Of a DNA stretch of 64,000 nucleotides, positions 1 through 8,675 are shown piece after piece (position 1 is the stretch's first letter; every line of letters begins with the position of its first letter). Source of the stretch: Microvirga sp. ACRRW (lineage in GTDB: Bacteria > Pseudomonadota > Alphaproteobacteria > Rhizobiales > Beijerinckiaceae). Position numbers and translations under genes: made by a program. The stretch lies in NCBI RefSeq assembly GCF_022346925.1, contig NZ_JAKRNJ010000001.1, positions 186,001 to 250,000 on the forward strand. The letters run 5' to 3'. The notes beneath the pieces are model-generated. The model ran no database searches. It was not told the DNA's origin and was given only the letters and a program-made list of their open reading frames with translations.

Positions 1-726
1 CCCCTGAAAGTTCCGCCGCAGCCCGGGCTTCACGCCTTCCGCATCCTCCTCTCGACCCTCGAGGTGGCCTGCTTCTATTGGGCCGTTACTTACCTGCCCC
101 TTGCGGACGTGATGACCTATTACCTCGCTGGTCCGATCTATGTGGCGGCCTTCGCGGCGTTTTGGCTGGGCGAGAAGATCGACAAGCCGCGGATCCTCGC
201 CATCGGCGTCGGCTTCATCGGCGTGCTGATCGCCCTGCGGCCTTCGCCCGCGACGCTCTCCTGGCCCGCCTTCATCGCCCTTGCGGGAAGCATGTTCTAT
301 TCGCTGCTGATGATCACGACCCGCAAGCTCCGCGACACAGATGACGGCACGCTGGTTCTCGGGCAGATTCTCGGCAATCTCATTTTCGGCATCCTCGTCG
401 CCCCCTTTGCATGGGTTGCGCCGGGATGGCTCGATCTGGCCGGCCTTTTCCTGCTGGGCATCGTCTCGATGGCAGCGCATGCCTGCGTCAACCGTTCGTT
501 GAAAATCGCCCCGGCCTCCGTCGTCGCGCCATATCAATACACGCTCATCATATGGGCCATCGTGCTGGGCTATCTGGCTTTCGGTGACATCGTCGAGTTC
601 TGGACGCTCGTTGGCGCCGCTGTCATTTGCACCGCGGGCTTGGCGCTTCTGTTGCTTGAAAGGGAAGCGGCCCGGCGGGGGCGCGAAACGAAAGATATTG
701 AGGAACCCGTTCTGCCGGAGGCTTAA
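1..726 (+). CDS. DMT-family (EamA) permease, 5' end cut off by window
   Basis: The frame is open from base 1 and ends with TAA at 724-726, so the true start lies left of the window. About 241 residues remain, rich in hydrophobic helices, with the internal-repeat look of drug/metabolite transporters. The second half has the typical SVVAPYQYT-type helix and a charged tail (EREAARRGRETKD) that probably faces the cytoplasm. The family exports or imports small metabolites; the substrate cannot be told. An internal GTG at 64 could mimic a start, but sequence upstream of it is in frame and family-like. It precedes the liv-type operon with a 101-base gap and is probably transcribed separately. Confidence 0.85.
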   Translation, partial: PLKVPPQPGLHAFRILLSTLEVACFYWAVTYLPLADVMTYYLAGPIYVAAFAAFWLGEKIDKPRILAIGVGFIGVLIALRPSPATLSWPAFIALAGSMFYSLLMITTRKLRDTDDGTLVLGQILGNLIFGILVAPFAWVAPGWLDLAGLFLLGIVSMAAHACVNRSLKIAPASVVAPYQYTLIIWAIVLGYLAFGDIVEFWTLVGAAVICTAGLALLLLEREAARRGRETKDIEEPVLPEA

Positions 727-771
727 GCCGAAAGGCCAATGGCCTCTCCACAATCTGCCCAACAAACGCGC

Positions 772-800
772 TTGACAGGTTCGCTCCCCGCACCGTCAAT
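772..800 (+). promoter_or_regulatory. Possible sigma-70-type promoter for the HAAT operon
   Basis: A perfect TTGACA stands at 772-777, with GTCAAT at 795-800 after a 17-base spacer, 28 bases before the ATG of the substrate-binding protein. The -10 match is weak (3 of 6), so this is a candidate only. Confidence 0.3.
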
Positions 801-827
801 GACGCAACAAAAACACAGGGGAGTCCG

Positions 828-2018
828 ATGCGCCTCAAGCTCAAAATCGCTGCCGCTACGGCAGGAATTTTCTTTGCCTCCGCAGCCTTCGCGCAGGATA
901 TCAAGATCGCTCTCATCGCTGGCAAGACCGGTCCGCTCGAGGCTTATGCCAAGCAGACCGAAGCCGGCTTCATGATGGGCCTCGAATATCTCACCAAGGG
1001 CAGCATGACGCTGAACGGCCGCAAGATCTCCGTGATCGTGAAGGACGATCAGCTCAAGGCCGATCTCGCCAAGACGCTTCTGGAGCAGGCCTATAACGAC
1101 GATAAGGTCGACCTCGCTGTCGGCACCACTTCGTCGGCTGCTGCGCTCGCCATGCTTCCCGTCGCGGAAGAGAACGGCAAGGTGCTGATCGTGGAGCCCG
1201 CCGTGGCTGATGCGATCACCGGCGACAAATGGAACCGCTTCATCTTCCGCACCGCCCGCAACTCCACGCAGGATGCTTATGGCGCGGCTGGCGCCATTCC
1301 GGCAAGCGGCGAAGTTTCCATCGCAACGCTCGCCCAGGATTACGCCTTCGGCAAGGATGGCGTCGCAGCTCTCAAGAGCGCGCTCGCGGAAATCCGCCCG
1401 AACGCGAAGGTCGTGTTCGAGGAATATGCGCCGCAGAACGCCACGGACTTCACGGCTTCCGCCCAGCGCATCTTCGACGCACTGAAGGACAAGCCGGGCA
1501 AAAAGATCATCAACATCATCTGGGCCGGCCAGCATCCGCTTCCGAAAATCGCCGACCTGAAGCCCGAGCGCTTCGGCATCGAGATCGCGCCCGGCGGCAA
1601 CATCCTGCCCGCCATGCAGATCTACAAGAACTATCCCGGCATGGAAGGCGCTGTGTACTACTACTATGCCTTCCCGAAGAACGCGATGAACGACTGGCTC
1701 GTGACGGAACATCAGAAGCGCTACAATTCTCCGCCGGACTTCTTCACCGCAGGCGGCTTCGCCGCAGCCTCTGCCGTCGTCACCGCCATCCAGAAGGCCG
1801 GCGGCACGGATACCGAGAAGCTGATCTCCGCCATGGAAGGCATGAGCTTCGAGACGCCGAAGGGCACCATGACTTTCCGCAAGGAAGACCATCAGGCGCT
1901 TCAGGCCATGTATCACTTCAAGGTCAAGGCCAACGGCAAGGACGCGAACGACCTGCTCGATCTCGTCGACACTATCCCCGCCGACAAGATGCCCATTCCG
2001 GTTCGCAACAAGCGCTGA
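828..2018 (+). CDS. HAAT-type ABC transporter periplasmic substrate-binding protein (LivK-like)
   Basis: 396 residues, beginning with a clear Sec signal peptide (lysines, hydrophobic core, cleavage near AFAQD). The mature part has the periplasmic-binding type I fold typical of branched-chain amino-acid-type receptors (KIALIAGKTGPL at the N-terminus, then a GTTSSAAALAMLPVAEE region). It should capture the ligand in the periplasm and hand it to the membrane channel encoded downstream. It is the first gene of a tight five-gene operon with two ATPases and two permeases; the next start lies 6 bases after its stop. A good ribosome site (AGGGGAG) precedes the ATG. Ligands in this family include amino acids, amides, urea and aromatic acids, so specificity is open. 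Confidence 0.88.
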   Translation: MRLKLKIAAATAGIFFASAAFAQDIKIALIAGKTGPLEAYAKQTEAGFMMGLEYLTKGSMTLNGRKISVIVKDDQLKADLAKTLLEQAYNDDKVDLAVGTTSSAAALAMLPVAEENGKVLIVEPAVADAITGDKWNRFIFRTARNSTQDAYGAAGAIPASGEVSIATLAQDYAFGKDGVAALKSALAEIRPNAKVVFEEYAPQNATDFTASAQRIFDALKDKPGKKIINIIWAGQHPLPKIADLKPERFGIEIAPGGNILPAMQIYKNYPGMEGAVYYYYAFPKNAMNDWLVTEHQKRYNSPPDFFTAGGFAAASAVVTAIQKAGGTDTEKLISAMEGMSFETPKGTMTFRKEDHQALQAMYHFKVKANGKDANDLLDLVDTIPADKMPIPVRNKR

Positions 2019-2024
2019 ACAGAA

Positions 2025-2804
2025 GTGACATCACTTGCAACGACAACGCCCGCGCTTGAAACGCGCGGGCTTACCATTCGCTTCGGTGGCCATGTGGCCG
2101 TCAACAACGTGTCGTGCCAGTTCACTCCTGGCACGCTCACGGCGATTGTCGGCCCGAACGGCGCCGGCAAGACCACCTATTTCAACCTGATCTCCGGACA
2201 GCTGCGCGCAAGCTCGGGACAGGTTCTGGTCGAAGGCGAGGACATCACGTCGCTTGCCACCTCCGCCCGGGCCAAGCGCGGCCTGGGACGTGCCTTTCAG
2301 CTGACCAATCTCTTCCCTGACCTGACGGCGCTCGAGAACGTGCGCCTCGCGGTGCAAAGCCGCGCTGAAGCCGGCTGGTCTCTGCTTAAAGTTTGGAACA
2401 GCCGGCGCGATCTTATCGAGAAGGCGGACGGGATTCTTGAGCGCGTGCGCCTGAGCGACAAGCGCAATATCGCGCCGAAAGCGCTCTCGCACGGCGATCA
2501 GCGCAAGCTCGAAGTCGCACTTCTGATTGCGATGGAACCGAAGGTCTTCATGTTCGACGAGCCGACCGCCGGCATGAGCGTCGATGAAGTACCGACCGTG
2601 CTCGAACTCATTCAGGACATCAAGCAGCGCGGCGATTCCACCGTGCTTCTCGTGGAGCACAAGATGGACGTTGTCCGCTCGCTCGCCGACCGCATCATCG
2701 TGCTGCACAACGGTGCCCTCGTGGCCGATGGCGATCCAGGGGAGGTCATCGCCTCGCCCGTAGTGCAGGAAGCCTATCTCGGCGTGGAGGTGGCGAATGG
2801 CTGA
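2025..2804 (+). CDS. HAAT ABC transporter ATP-binding protein (LivG-like)
   Basis: 259 residues from a GTG start 6 bases after the receptor gene. Walker A is GPNGAGKTT near residues 43-51. The signature region is SHGDQRKLEVALLIA, the LivG-type variant of LSGGQ, and Walker B is VFMFDEPTAGM. The H-loop histidine is in LLVEHKMD. LivG-type subunits pair with LivF-type subunits under the two permeases and drive import by ATP hydrolysis on the cytoplasmic side. The gene overlaps the next one by 8 bases, supporting translational coupling. Confidence 0.9.
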   Translation: MTSLATTTPALETRGLTIRFGGHVAVNNVSCQFTPGTLTAIVGPNGAGKTTYFNLISGQLRASSGQVLVEGEDITSLATSARAKRGLGRAFQLTNLFPDLTALENVRLAVQSRAEAGWSLLKVWNSRRDLIEKADGILERVRLSDKRNIAPKALSHGDQRKLEVALLIAMEPKVFMFDEPTAGMSVDEVPTVLELIQDIKQRGDSTVLLVEHKMDVVRSLADRIIVLHNGALVADGDPGEVIASPVVQEAYLGVEVANG

Positions 2805-3522
2805 GCCTCTGCTGCAGCTCTCCGGCGTTCACACGCATATCGGCCCTTATCACATTCTGCACGGCGTGGATTTCGCCATTCCCGCAGGCCAGCTCACCAT
2901 GCTGCTCGGCCGCAACGGCGCAGGCAAGACGACGACGCTGCGGACCATCATGGGTTTGTGGCAGGCCTCGTCGGGCACGATCCGCTTCGATGGCAACGAC
3001 ATCACCAAGAACAGCACGCCGGACATCGCCCGTGCCGGCATCGGCTATGTGCCGGAATCCATGGCAATCTTCACCGATCTCACCGTGCGCGAGAACATCG
3101 TGCTGGCTGCCCGCAGCGGCCCGGTGGATTCCGCGCGTCTCGACTGGATGCTCGGCCTCTTTCCAGCGTTGAAGCGTTTCTGGAACCTGCCCGCAGGCAA
3201 TCTCTCCGGCGGACAGAAGCAGATGCTCGCCATCGCTCGCGCCATCGCAGAACCGCGCCGCCTGCTGCTCATCGACGAACCTACCAAGGGTCTCGCGCCC
3301 GTGATGGTGCGCAGCATGATCGAGGCGTTCAAGGCTCTGAAAGCCGCCGGCGAAACGATCCTGCTCGTGGAGCAGAATTTCTACGCCGCCTCCGCGCTCG
3401 GTGACAACGTCATCGTCATGGATGACGGACGCATCGTGCATTCCGGCACCATGCGCGAGATGGTGGAGGACAAGAACCTCCAGCAGCGCCTGCTCGGCCT
3501 ATCCCTGGATGCCCATCAATGA
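2797..3522 (+). CDS. HAAT ABC transporter ATP-binding protein (LivF-like)
   Basis: 241 residues with Walker A GRNGAGKTTTLRTI, signature LSGGQKQMLAIARAI, Walker B LLLIDEPTKGLAP and switch LLVEQNF, the usual LivF pattern. It partners with the preceding LivG-like ATPase. The start overlaps the end of the livG-like gene by 8 bases and its stop overlaps the next start by 4 bases (ATGA), so the operon is strongly coupled. Length matches the family. Confidence 0.9.
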   Translation: MAEPLLQLSGVHTHIGPYHILHGVDFAIPAGQLTMLLGRNGAGKTTTLRTIMGLWQASSGTIRFDGNDITKNSTPDIARAGIGYVPESMAIFTDLTVRENIVLAARSGPVDSARLDWMLGLFPALKRFWNLPAGNLSGGQKQMLAIARAIAEPRRLLLIDEPTKGLAPVMVRSMIEAFKALKAAGETILLVEQNFYAASALGDNVIVMDDGRIVHSGTMREMVEDKNLQQRLLGLSLDAHQ

Positions 3523-4544
3523 CCGATATGGCTGCTGAAACCACCGCATCTCCCGAGCCGCTACCGCGCAGCAAGACCGATTGGCTCCCGCTCCTGCTCG
3601 TGCCTGCTCTCGCGCTTCTCGCCCTGCCCTTCGTCGGCAGCGGCTCGACCTGGGTCACGCTCACCGTCGCTGGCCTTGCGATGGGCATGATGATCTTCCT
3701 CATGGCATCGGGCCTCACGCTGGTGTTCGGCCTGATGGACATCATCAATTTCGGCCATGGCGTCTTCATATCGCTGGGAGCATACGCCACGCTGATCGTA
3801 CTCGGACCGTTAGCAGGCTGGGCACAGGCGGATTCGGTATGGCTCAACTTAGGTCTGCTGCTTCTCTGCATCCTGGCAGCCATGGGCGTCACGGGCGTGG
3901 TAGGCGCCGTGTTCGAGCGCGTCATCGTGCGCCCGGTCTATGGCAGCCACCTGAAGCAGATCCTCGTCACCATGGGCGGCCTGATCGTCGCCGAACAGGC
4001 AATCCATGCCATCTGGGGCGCGTCTCCCATTCCGATCCCGTTGCCCGAAACCCTGCGTGGCGCATTCATCATCGGCGATGTCGTGATGGAGCGTTATCGC
4101 GTCGTGGCGGTCGGCATCGGCCTCGTGGTGTTCATCGGCATGCAGTTGCTGCTCAACCGGACTCGCATCGGCCTTCTCATCCGCGCAGGCGTCGAGAACC
4201 CGGAGATGGTCGAGGCGCTCGGCTATCGCATCCGCCGTCTTTTCGTCAGCGTATTCGTGGCGGGCTCCGCTCTTGCCGGTCTCGGCGGCGTCATGTGGGC
4301 TTTCTACCGCCAGACACTCACCGCCGGCATGGGCATGGAAGTGATGGTGTTGGTGTTCATCGTCATCATCATCGGCGGCCTCGGCTCCGTCGGCGGCTGC
4401 TTCGTCGGCTCACTCCTGGTAGCGCTGGTCGCCAACTATGTCGGCTTCATCGAGCCGAAACTCGCTTTGATCTCCAACATCCTTGTCATGGCGCTCGTGC
4501 TGATCTGGCGTCCGCAGGGCCTCTTTCCGGTAGCGCGTCGATGA
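3519..4544 (+). CDS. HAAT ABC transporter permease (LivH-like)
   Basis: 341 residues. A short soluble N-terminus is followed by many hydrophobic helices. The motif GLTLVFGLMDIINFGHGVF near residue 65 is the LivH hallmark, and the C-terminus has GGLGSVGGCFVGSLLVAL and ends in IWRPQGLFP, also typical. It forms half of the inner-membrane channel with the LivM-like protein. The start overlaps livF-like by 4 bases and the stop overlaps livM-like by 4 bases. Confidence 0.9.
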   Translation: MTDMAAETTASPEPLPRSKTDWLPLLLVPALALLALPFVGSGSTWVTLTVAGLAMGMMIFLMASGLTLVFGLMDIINFGHGVFISLGAYATLIVLGPLAGWAQADSVWLNLGLLLLCILAAMGVTGVVGAVFERVIVRPVYGSHLKQILVTMGGLIVAEQAIHAIWGASPIPIPLPETLRGAFIIGDVVMERYRVVAVGIGLVVFIGMQLLLNRTRIGLLIRAGVENPEMVEALGYRIRRLFVSVFVAGSALAGLGGVMWAFYRQTLTAGMGMEVMVLVFIVIIIGGLGSVGGCFVGSLLVALVANYVGFIEPKLALISNILVMALVLIWRPQGLFPVARR

Positions 4545-5659
4545 GCACATCTCCTGCCCTGCCCCTGTCTTTTGACGAAACCCGCAAGAGCGGCGGTGCC
4601 TTAAGCAGCATTCTGTCTTCGGACCTGCCGCGCTCGAAGGCGCTGACTTTCATCCTGCTCGCCATTCTGGTTCTGCTGGCCGCAACGCCATTCCTGTTCT
4701 CCGGCAGCCAGCCTTTGAGCACGGCGGCGAAGATCTGCGTCTTCATCGTGCTGGTCGCAAGTTTCGATTTGCTGCTCGGCTATACGGGCATCGTGTCCTT
4801 TGCCCACACCATGTTCTTCGGCATCGGCGGCTATGGCATCGCCATCGCGCTGGAGCGACTAGGCGCAACATGGAGTTCGGTCGCGATCGGCCTCGTCGTT
4901 GCGCTGTTTCTCTCCGCCCTGCTCGCCGTCGCCATCGGCCTCCTGTCGCTGCGCGTGCGTGCGATCTTCTTCTCGATGATCACGCTGGCGGTTGCCTCCG
5001 CCATGGCGGTTCTGGCCTCGCAGCTCTCCGGTATCACGGGGGGCGAAGACGGCCTGTCGTTCCAGCTTCCTTACGAGCTGCGCCCGGCCTTCCGGCTCTT
5101 CTCGGAGCCGGTGCTCGGCGTCACCATTAATGGTCGCCTCGTTGCCTATTACATGCTGTTCTTCGTGGCGCTCCTCATGTTTCTGCTGCTACTTCGCATC
5201 GTGAACTCGCCGTTCGGGCGCGTGCTGCAGGCGATCCGCGAGAACGAGTTCCGCGCAGAGGCCTTGGGCTATCGCGTGGTGGCCTATCGTACGATGGCAT
5301 CCGTCATCTCGGCGCTCATCGCCACCGTGGCAGGTGCGCTCATGGCTCTGTGGCTGCGCTACAACGGACCGGACACCACTCTCTCCTTCTCCATCATGAT
5401 CGACATCCTGCTCATGGTGGTCATCGGCGGCATGGGAACGATGTACGGTTCCGTGATCGGCGCCACTCTCTTCGTCCTCGCGCAGAGCTACCTGCAAGTG
5501 CTCATGGATGCGGGCAGCAAGGCTCTCGCAGGCGTGCCGCTGCTGCCGAACCTGGTCCATCCGGATCGGTGGCTGCTTTGGCTCGGCGCGCTGTTCGTGA
5601 TCAGCGTCTATGCTTTCCCGGGAGGCATCGTCGGGCGGCTGCGTCAGGCTCGGCAATAA
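4541..5659 (+). CDS. HAAT ABC transporter permease (LivM-like)
   Basis: 372 residues from the ATG that overlaps the livH-like stop (ATGA). The reading frame is open far upstream, but only this start gives a protein free of the out-of-frame upstream gene. LivM features include FDLLLGYTGIVSFAHTMFFGIGGYG, RAIRENEFRAEALGY and GGMGTMYGSVIGA. It completes the translocation channel. Likely the last gene of the operon: a stem-loop follows within about 10 bases. Confidence 0.9.
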   Translation: MSTSPALPLSFDETRKSGGALSSILSSDLPRSKALTFILLAILVLLAATPFLFSGSQPLSTAAKICVFIVLVASFDLLLGYTGIVSFAHTMFFGIGGYGIAIALERLGATWSSVAIGLVVALFLSALLAVAIGLLSLRVRAIFFSMITLAVASAMAVLASQLSGITGGEDGLSFQLPYELRPAFRLFSEPVLGVTINGRLVAYYMLFFVALLMFLLLLRIVNSPFGRVLQAIRENEFRAEALGYRVVAYRTMASVISALIATVAGALMALWLRYNGPDTTLSFSIMIDILLMVVIGGMGTMYGSVIGATLFVLAQSYLQVLMDAGSKALAGVPLLPNLVHPDRWLLWLGALFVISVYAFPGGIVGRLRQARQ

Positions 5660-5668
5660 AGACTAAAA

Positions 5669-5689
5669 AGGAAACTTAGCCGGTTTCCT
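5669..5689 (+). terminator. Stem-loop after the HAAT operon
   Basis: AGGAAAC (5669-5675) pairs with GTTTCCT (5683-5689) around a 7-base loop, 10 bases after the livM-like stop. No T-run follows, so it may be a weak terminator or a 3'-end stabiliser. Confidence 0.35.
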
Positions 5690-5694
5690 GCGTT

Positions 5695-5712
5695 CTCCTC
5701 TAAAGCGAGGAG
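5695..5712 (+). promoter_or_regulatory. Hairpin that covers the ribosome site of the gre-like gene
   Basis: CTCCTC (5695-5700) is complementary to GAGGAG (5707-5712), and GAGGAGG is the Shine-Dalgarno sequence of the gene starting at 5722. If the transcript folds this way, the ribosome site is hidden. Seen in sequence; the effect is inferred. Confidence 0.4.
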
Positions 5713-5721
5713 GAAGCGCCT

Positions 5722-6189
5722 ATGAGTCGTGCCTTTGTTCGCGAAGCTGAGGGTGGAGAAGCCTTCGAGGATCTGCCTGACCGGACCTTGACCCCTCATC
5801 ATCTTGTCACGCCGGTGGGTCTTGCCCAGATGGATGCCGAGATTGAAACCCTGCAACAGCGTCTCGATGCAGCGAAAGCCGCGGATGACAAGGCTGAGGT
5901 GGCGCGCCTCTCGCGCGATCTGCGTTACTGGTCGGCCAGACGCGTCTCCGCCGAAGTCGTTCCGCCTCCCACTGATGCGGCTCATGTCCGCTTCGGCGCG
6001 CGCGTCACCTTCGAGCGTGAAGATGGGCGACGCCAGACCTATCGTATCGTGGGCGAGGATGAAGCCGATCCGGCAAAGGGGACTATCTCCTATGTATCTC
6101 CCCTCGCCCAAGCCCTGATGGGCAAGGAAGTGGGCGACGCTATCCCCATCGGAGCAACCTCGGCTGAAATCATCGAGATCGTCATCTGA
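5722..6189 (+). CDS. GreA/GreB-family transcription factor
   Basis: 155 residues. Residues about 32-75 form a charged helical hairpin and residues about 88-155 match the GreA/GreB C-terminal FKBP-like domain (VRFGARVTFE, YRIVGEDEADPAKGTISYVSPLAQALMGKEVGD). Gre factors enter the RNA polymerase secondary channel and stimulate cleavage of backtracked RNA. D56 and E59 near the coiled-coil tip have the same D-x-x-E spacing as the catalytic acids of GreA, so activity is possible. The coiled coil is shorter than in GreA, so it may instead be one of the Gre-like regulators. Its ribosome site GAGGAGG can be masked by a hairpin. It converges with the GGDEF gene with 3 bases between stops. Confidence 0.8.
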   Translation: MSRAFVREAEGGEAFEDLPDRTLTPHHLVTPVGLAQMDAEIETLQQRLDAAKAADDKAEVARLSRDLRYWSARRVSAEVVPPPTDAAHVRFGARVTFEREDGRRQTYRIVGEDEADPAKGTISYVSPLAQALMGKEVGDAIPIGATSAEIIEIVI

Positions 6190-6192
6190 GAC

Positions 6193-7680
6193 TCAGAGCC
6201 CTACGCTCTCCGTCATGGCCGCATAGTAAGCGCGCTTGGCCTCGTACATCCGCAGGTCGGCGCGCTTGACCACGGCCTCGAGACGCTCGCCGGGCTCGCT
6301 TGTCGCCAATCCGATGGCGAAGCTCAGCGGCAAGCCGGTGTAGAACTGGTTGTTGACCTCGAGAAGGTTCTCAATGCTCTCAATAACCAGCTTGGCCTCG
6401 CGCTCCTCCGTTCCCGGCATCAGAAGCGCAAACTCGTCACCGCCAATGCGGGCAGCGCATGAAGGCTTGTCGACGGCGTTGCCGAGAACCTCGCCAGCAC
6501 GGCGCAGCAGGGCGTCGCCGGCAGCATGCCCAAGCTGATCGTTCGCCGCCTTCAAGCCGTTGAGATCAATGATGGCTACGGTCACGGGGAACGGCCCCTT
6601 CCGCTCCAGGCGATTGAGTTCATCGACATAGAAGGAACGATTGTAGAGCTTGGTCAGGACGTCGTGCTTGCCGAGATATTCCAAGTATGATTCGGCGCGT
6701 TTGCGAGCAGTAATATCCGTCAGCGCCAGCTGGACGAGCGACCAATCATGCTCATATCCCGGCAGGACGGAGAATTGCAGATGCAGATGAAGCTCATCGC
6801 CCGCCAAAGAATAGTTCACCACTTCCCGCTGCTGAAAGATTTTGCCGTGCCATAGATCGATGAGCTGCTCCCGGAAATGCTCCTGCATCTCCTCGCGCAG
6901 GACGCTGCCTAGATTGCTCAGCAAGGTCCTCTTATCAACCGCAGAGAATAGTTCGAGCGTATGCCGGTTCACATCGATCACACGAATTTCACTCATGCAT
7001 CGCGTGATGAATTCCGGATGCACATCGGTGAAAGTGCGAAAGTCGAGAATTCTCTGTCGGCGCACATCATCGAGCAACTGCTTGACGGCACTGAAATCCT
7101 CGACCCAGAGAGAAACCGGCGAATGCTCGAAGAGGCCGCGCGCATAGATCTCGCTTATCGAGAGCTCTCGTCGCGCCGCTTCTCTTTCCGTGACATCCTC
7201 GATAGCGATGAGGACCCGATCCCATTCTTCCTCATGCCCAGGAAGGACCGTGCCTTTCAGCTGAATGTCGAGCCGCTTTCCAGACAGGGTGTAATTAACA
7301 GTATGGCTCTCGAACGTGAGTTCCCCATCCCAGAGCTGCACCAGCTCGTGGATATGCGTCTTGAGCATGTCAGCTTGGAAGATCTTGTCGAGATTAGCGA
7401 CGAGATGCGCCGTATCGTCGGCTTCGAAAAGGCTGAGGGTCTTGCGATTGACCTTGATGACGCGAATTCTGTTGGAGCAAACTCGAACGCGTTCCACGTC
7501 CTCCTCCAAATACTCCTTCAGTGAGGTCACCCCAGCGGCCCGCCATTCATTGAAGAGCAGCCTGAGACCGCTGTAATCCTCCAGCCACAGTGAGACGGGC
7601 GCCAGATCGAACATACGGGCGTCGTCTTCTCTGTTATCCGGAAGGTGGTTGTCCAAGGTACCGGCGATGGTGTGGAGCAT
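6193..7680 (-). CDS. Diguanylate cyclase with two tandem PAS-like sensory modules
   Basis: 495 residues with no membrane segment. Two similar sensory modules (about 25-170 and 187-315) begin with APVSLWLEDYS and SPVSLWVEDFS, indicating an internal duplication. The GGDEF domain occupies about 330-490 with an intact GGDEF at 413-417, so cyclic di-GMP synthesis is expected. The allosteric inhibitory site (RxxD nine residues before GGDEF) is absent; that stretch reads DKPSCAARI. The protein should be cytosolic and respond to an unknown ligand or partner. A start at an internal Met (residue 22, MFDLAPVS) is possible. It lies within 3.3 kb of the tad pilus locus, a usual target of c-di-GMP, though a link is only inferred. 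Confidence 0.88.
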   Translation of the reverse strand: MLHTIAGTLDNHLPDNREDDARMFDLAPVSLWLEDYSGLRLLFNEWRAAGVTSLKEYLEEDVERVRVCSNRIRVIKVNRKTLSLFEADDTAHLVANLDKIFQADMLKTHIHELVQLWDGELTFESHTVNYTLSGKRLDIQLKGTVLPGHEEEWDRVLIAIEDVTEREAARRELSISEIYARGLFEHSPVSLWVEDFSAVKQLLDDVRRQRILDFRTFTDVHPEFITRCMSEIRVIDVNRHTLELFSAVDKRTLLSNLGSVLREEMQEHFREQLIDLWHGKIFQQREVVNYSLAGDELHLHLQFSVLPGYEHDWSLVQLALTDITARKRAESYLEYLGKHDVLTKLYNRSFYVDELNRLERKGPFPVTVAIIDLNGLKAANDQLGHAAGDALLRRAGEVLGNAVDKPSCAARIGGDEFALLMPGTEEREAKLVIESIENLLEVNNQFYTGLPLSFAIGLATSEPGERLEAVVKRADLRMYEAKRAYYAAMTESVGL

Positions 7681-7839
7681 AGAGGGCCTACAGGTATTCT
7701 TTCTCCCCGCAATTCACCCTGTAGAGGCGATGTAATACAAGATCAAAACGATAAAATATTCGCTTTCCATTGAATCATCATGCCGGAAAAATAGTCAGAA
7801 GCTCAGCCATGCCAGAGCATCGCTCTTGTCAAGCTTCGC

Positions 7840-8067
7840 TTAGATCTCAGCCTGCATCTGCTCGACCACGGACTGGCTCATATAAGGCTGACCAGCCTCG
7901 TTTAGAGTCCGATCCAAAGCCTCGATGGCTTTCAGGATTTTCGTGAGTTCCTCTGCCATCTCTACAGAGGGAAGCGGGGCTTCCGCGATTTGCCGCGCCA
8001 TTTCCCGCCGGCGTTTCACGAGACTTTCGCGCGCTGCATTCAGCTCCTTGATTTCCTCGGACGTCAT
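7840..8067 (-). CDS. Small conserved-looking helical protein, function unknown
   Basis: 75 residues starting MTSEEIKELNAARESLVK. The frame is open further upstream, but a strong ribosome site (GAGGAG, spacing about 6) sits directly before the ATG at 8067, which decides this start. The sequence is rich in K, E and R heptads and is probably a helical hairpin; no cysteine, signal or membrane segment is seen. I do not recognise a family. It lies head-to-tail with two other small unknown genes. Confidence 0.6.
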   Translation of the reverse strand: MTSEEIKELNAARESLVKRRREMARQIAEAPLPSVEMAEELTKILKAIEALDRTLNEAGQPYMSQSVVEQMQAEI

Positions 8068-8245
8068 AGGCTCCTCGTCATGATGCGTTTCAGGGATAAG
8101 TCCGTGCGGCTGAATATGTTCGCAGATCACCCTCATACGCCAGCGCTCACGCCCTGAACCGATGAAGTCCGGTACTTGAAACTCTCTTAGTCCGAAGTTT
8201 CTGCGGCCAAGGCATCGGCACCCGCTGAGCTTGCTCGCCACGCAG

Positions 8246-8620
8246 CTAGAGGCTCTTTCTCCTCAACAGGGGCCCGATCCGGAAGACGCAGGTCTCGGCC
8301 TTGCGCATTTCAAGCAAGGCATCCTGCAGCACATCGATGGAAGCAAAAGCCCGAGCACGGGATGCCGCGATCGCCGTGGGATCGCGCATCGAAAAGCGAT
8401 CCGCATCATGCGCTAGCCTCGCACAGCGCTCATACACGGCACGGCGTGCTTCCTTCAGCCTCGGCGTCAACTGGCGGCTCTGCGCCACCTGATCGCAAAC
8501 CTTAAGCACTTCGCGAGCAAGATCTTCGCCGGAGTAAAGCCCGGAATACGACCGGATCAGGTTGCGAACACCGCTTAAGGAGTGGCGAATTTCCTGCCGC
8601 AGAATGCTGTCGTCGCTCAT
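8246..8620 (-). CDS. Hypothetical protein, 124 residues
   Basis: Starts MSDDSILRQEIRHSLSGVRN with GGAAAT upstream as a modest ribosome site. It is mostly helical, with paired arginines and a basic C-terminus (RIGPLLRRKSL). No domain is recognised and no membrane helix is seen. The gap to the next gene downstream is about 180 bases, so cotranscription is possible but not clear. Confidence 0.55.
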   Translation of the reverse strand: MSDDSILRQEIRHSLSGVRNLIRSYSGLYSGEDLAREVLKVCDQVAQSRQLTPRLKEARRAVYERCARLAHDADRFSMRDPTAIAASRARAFASIDVLQDALLEMRKAETCVFRIGPLLRRKSL

Positions 8621-8675
8621 CGCATTTCCGAAAGAGCTGATCGTGTGTCTTGCTGAACGATGTTTTTCTACGCGC

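Noticed and set aside
723-1916. Long minus-strand open frame of 397 codons opposite the livK-like gene
   Set aside because: It is the antisense shadow of a well-supported substrate-binding protein in GC-rich DNA; its translation has no recognisable domain.
3581-4540. Upstream extension of the livM-like frame into livH
   Set aside because: The extension is out-of-frame livH sequence; the ATGA overlap at 4541 is the natural start.
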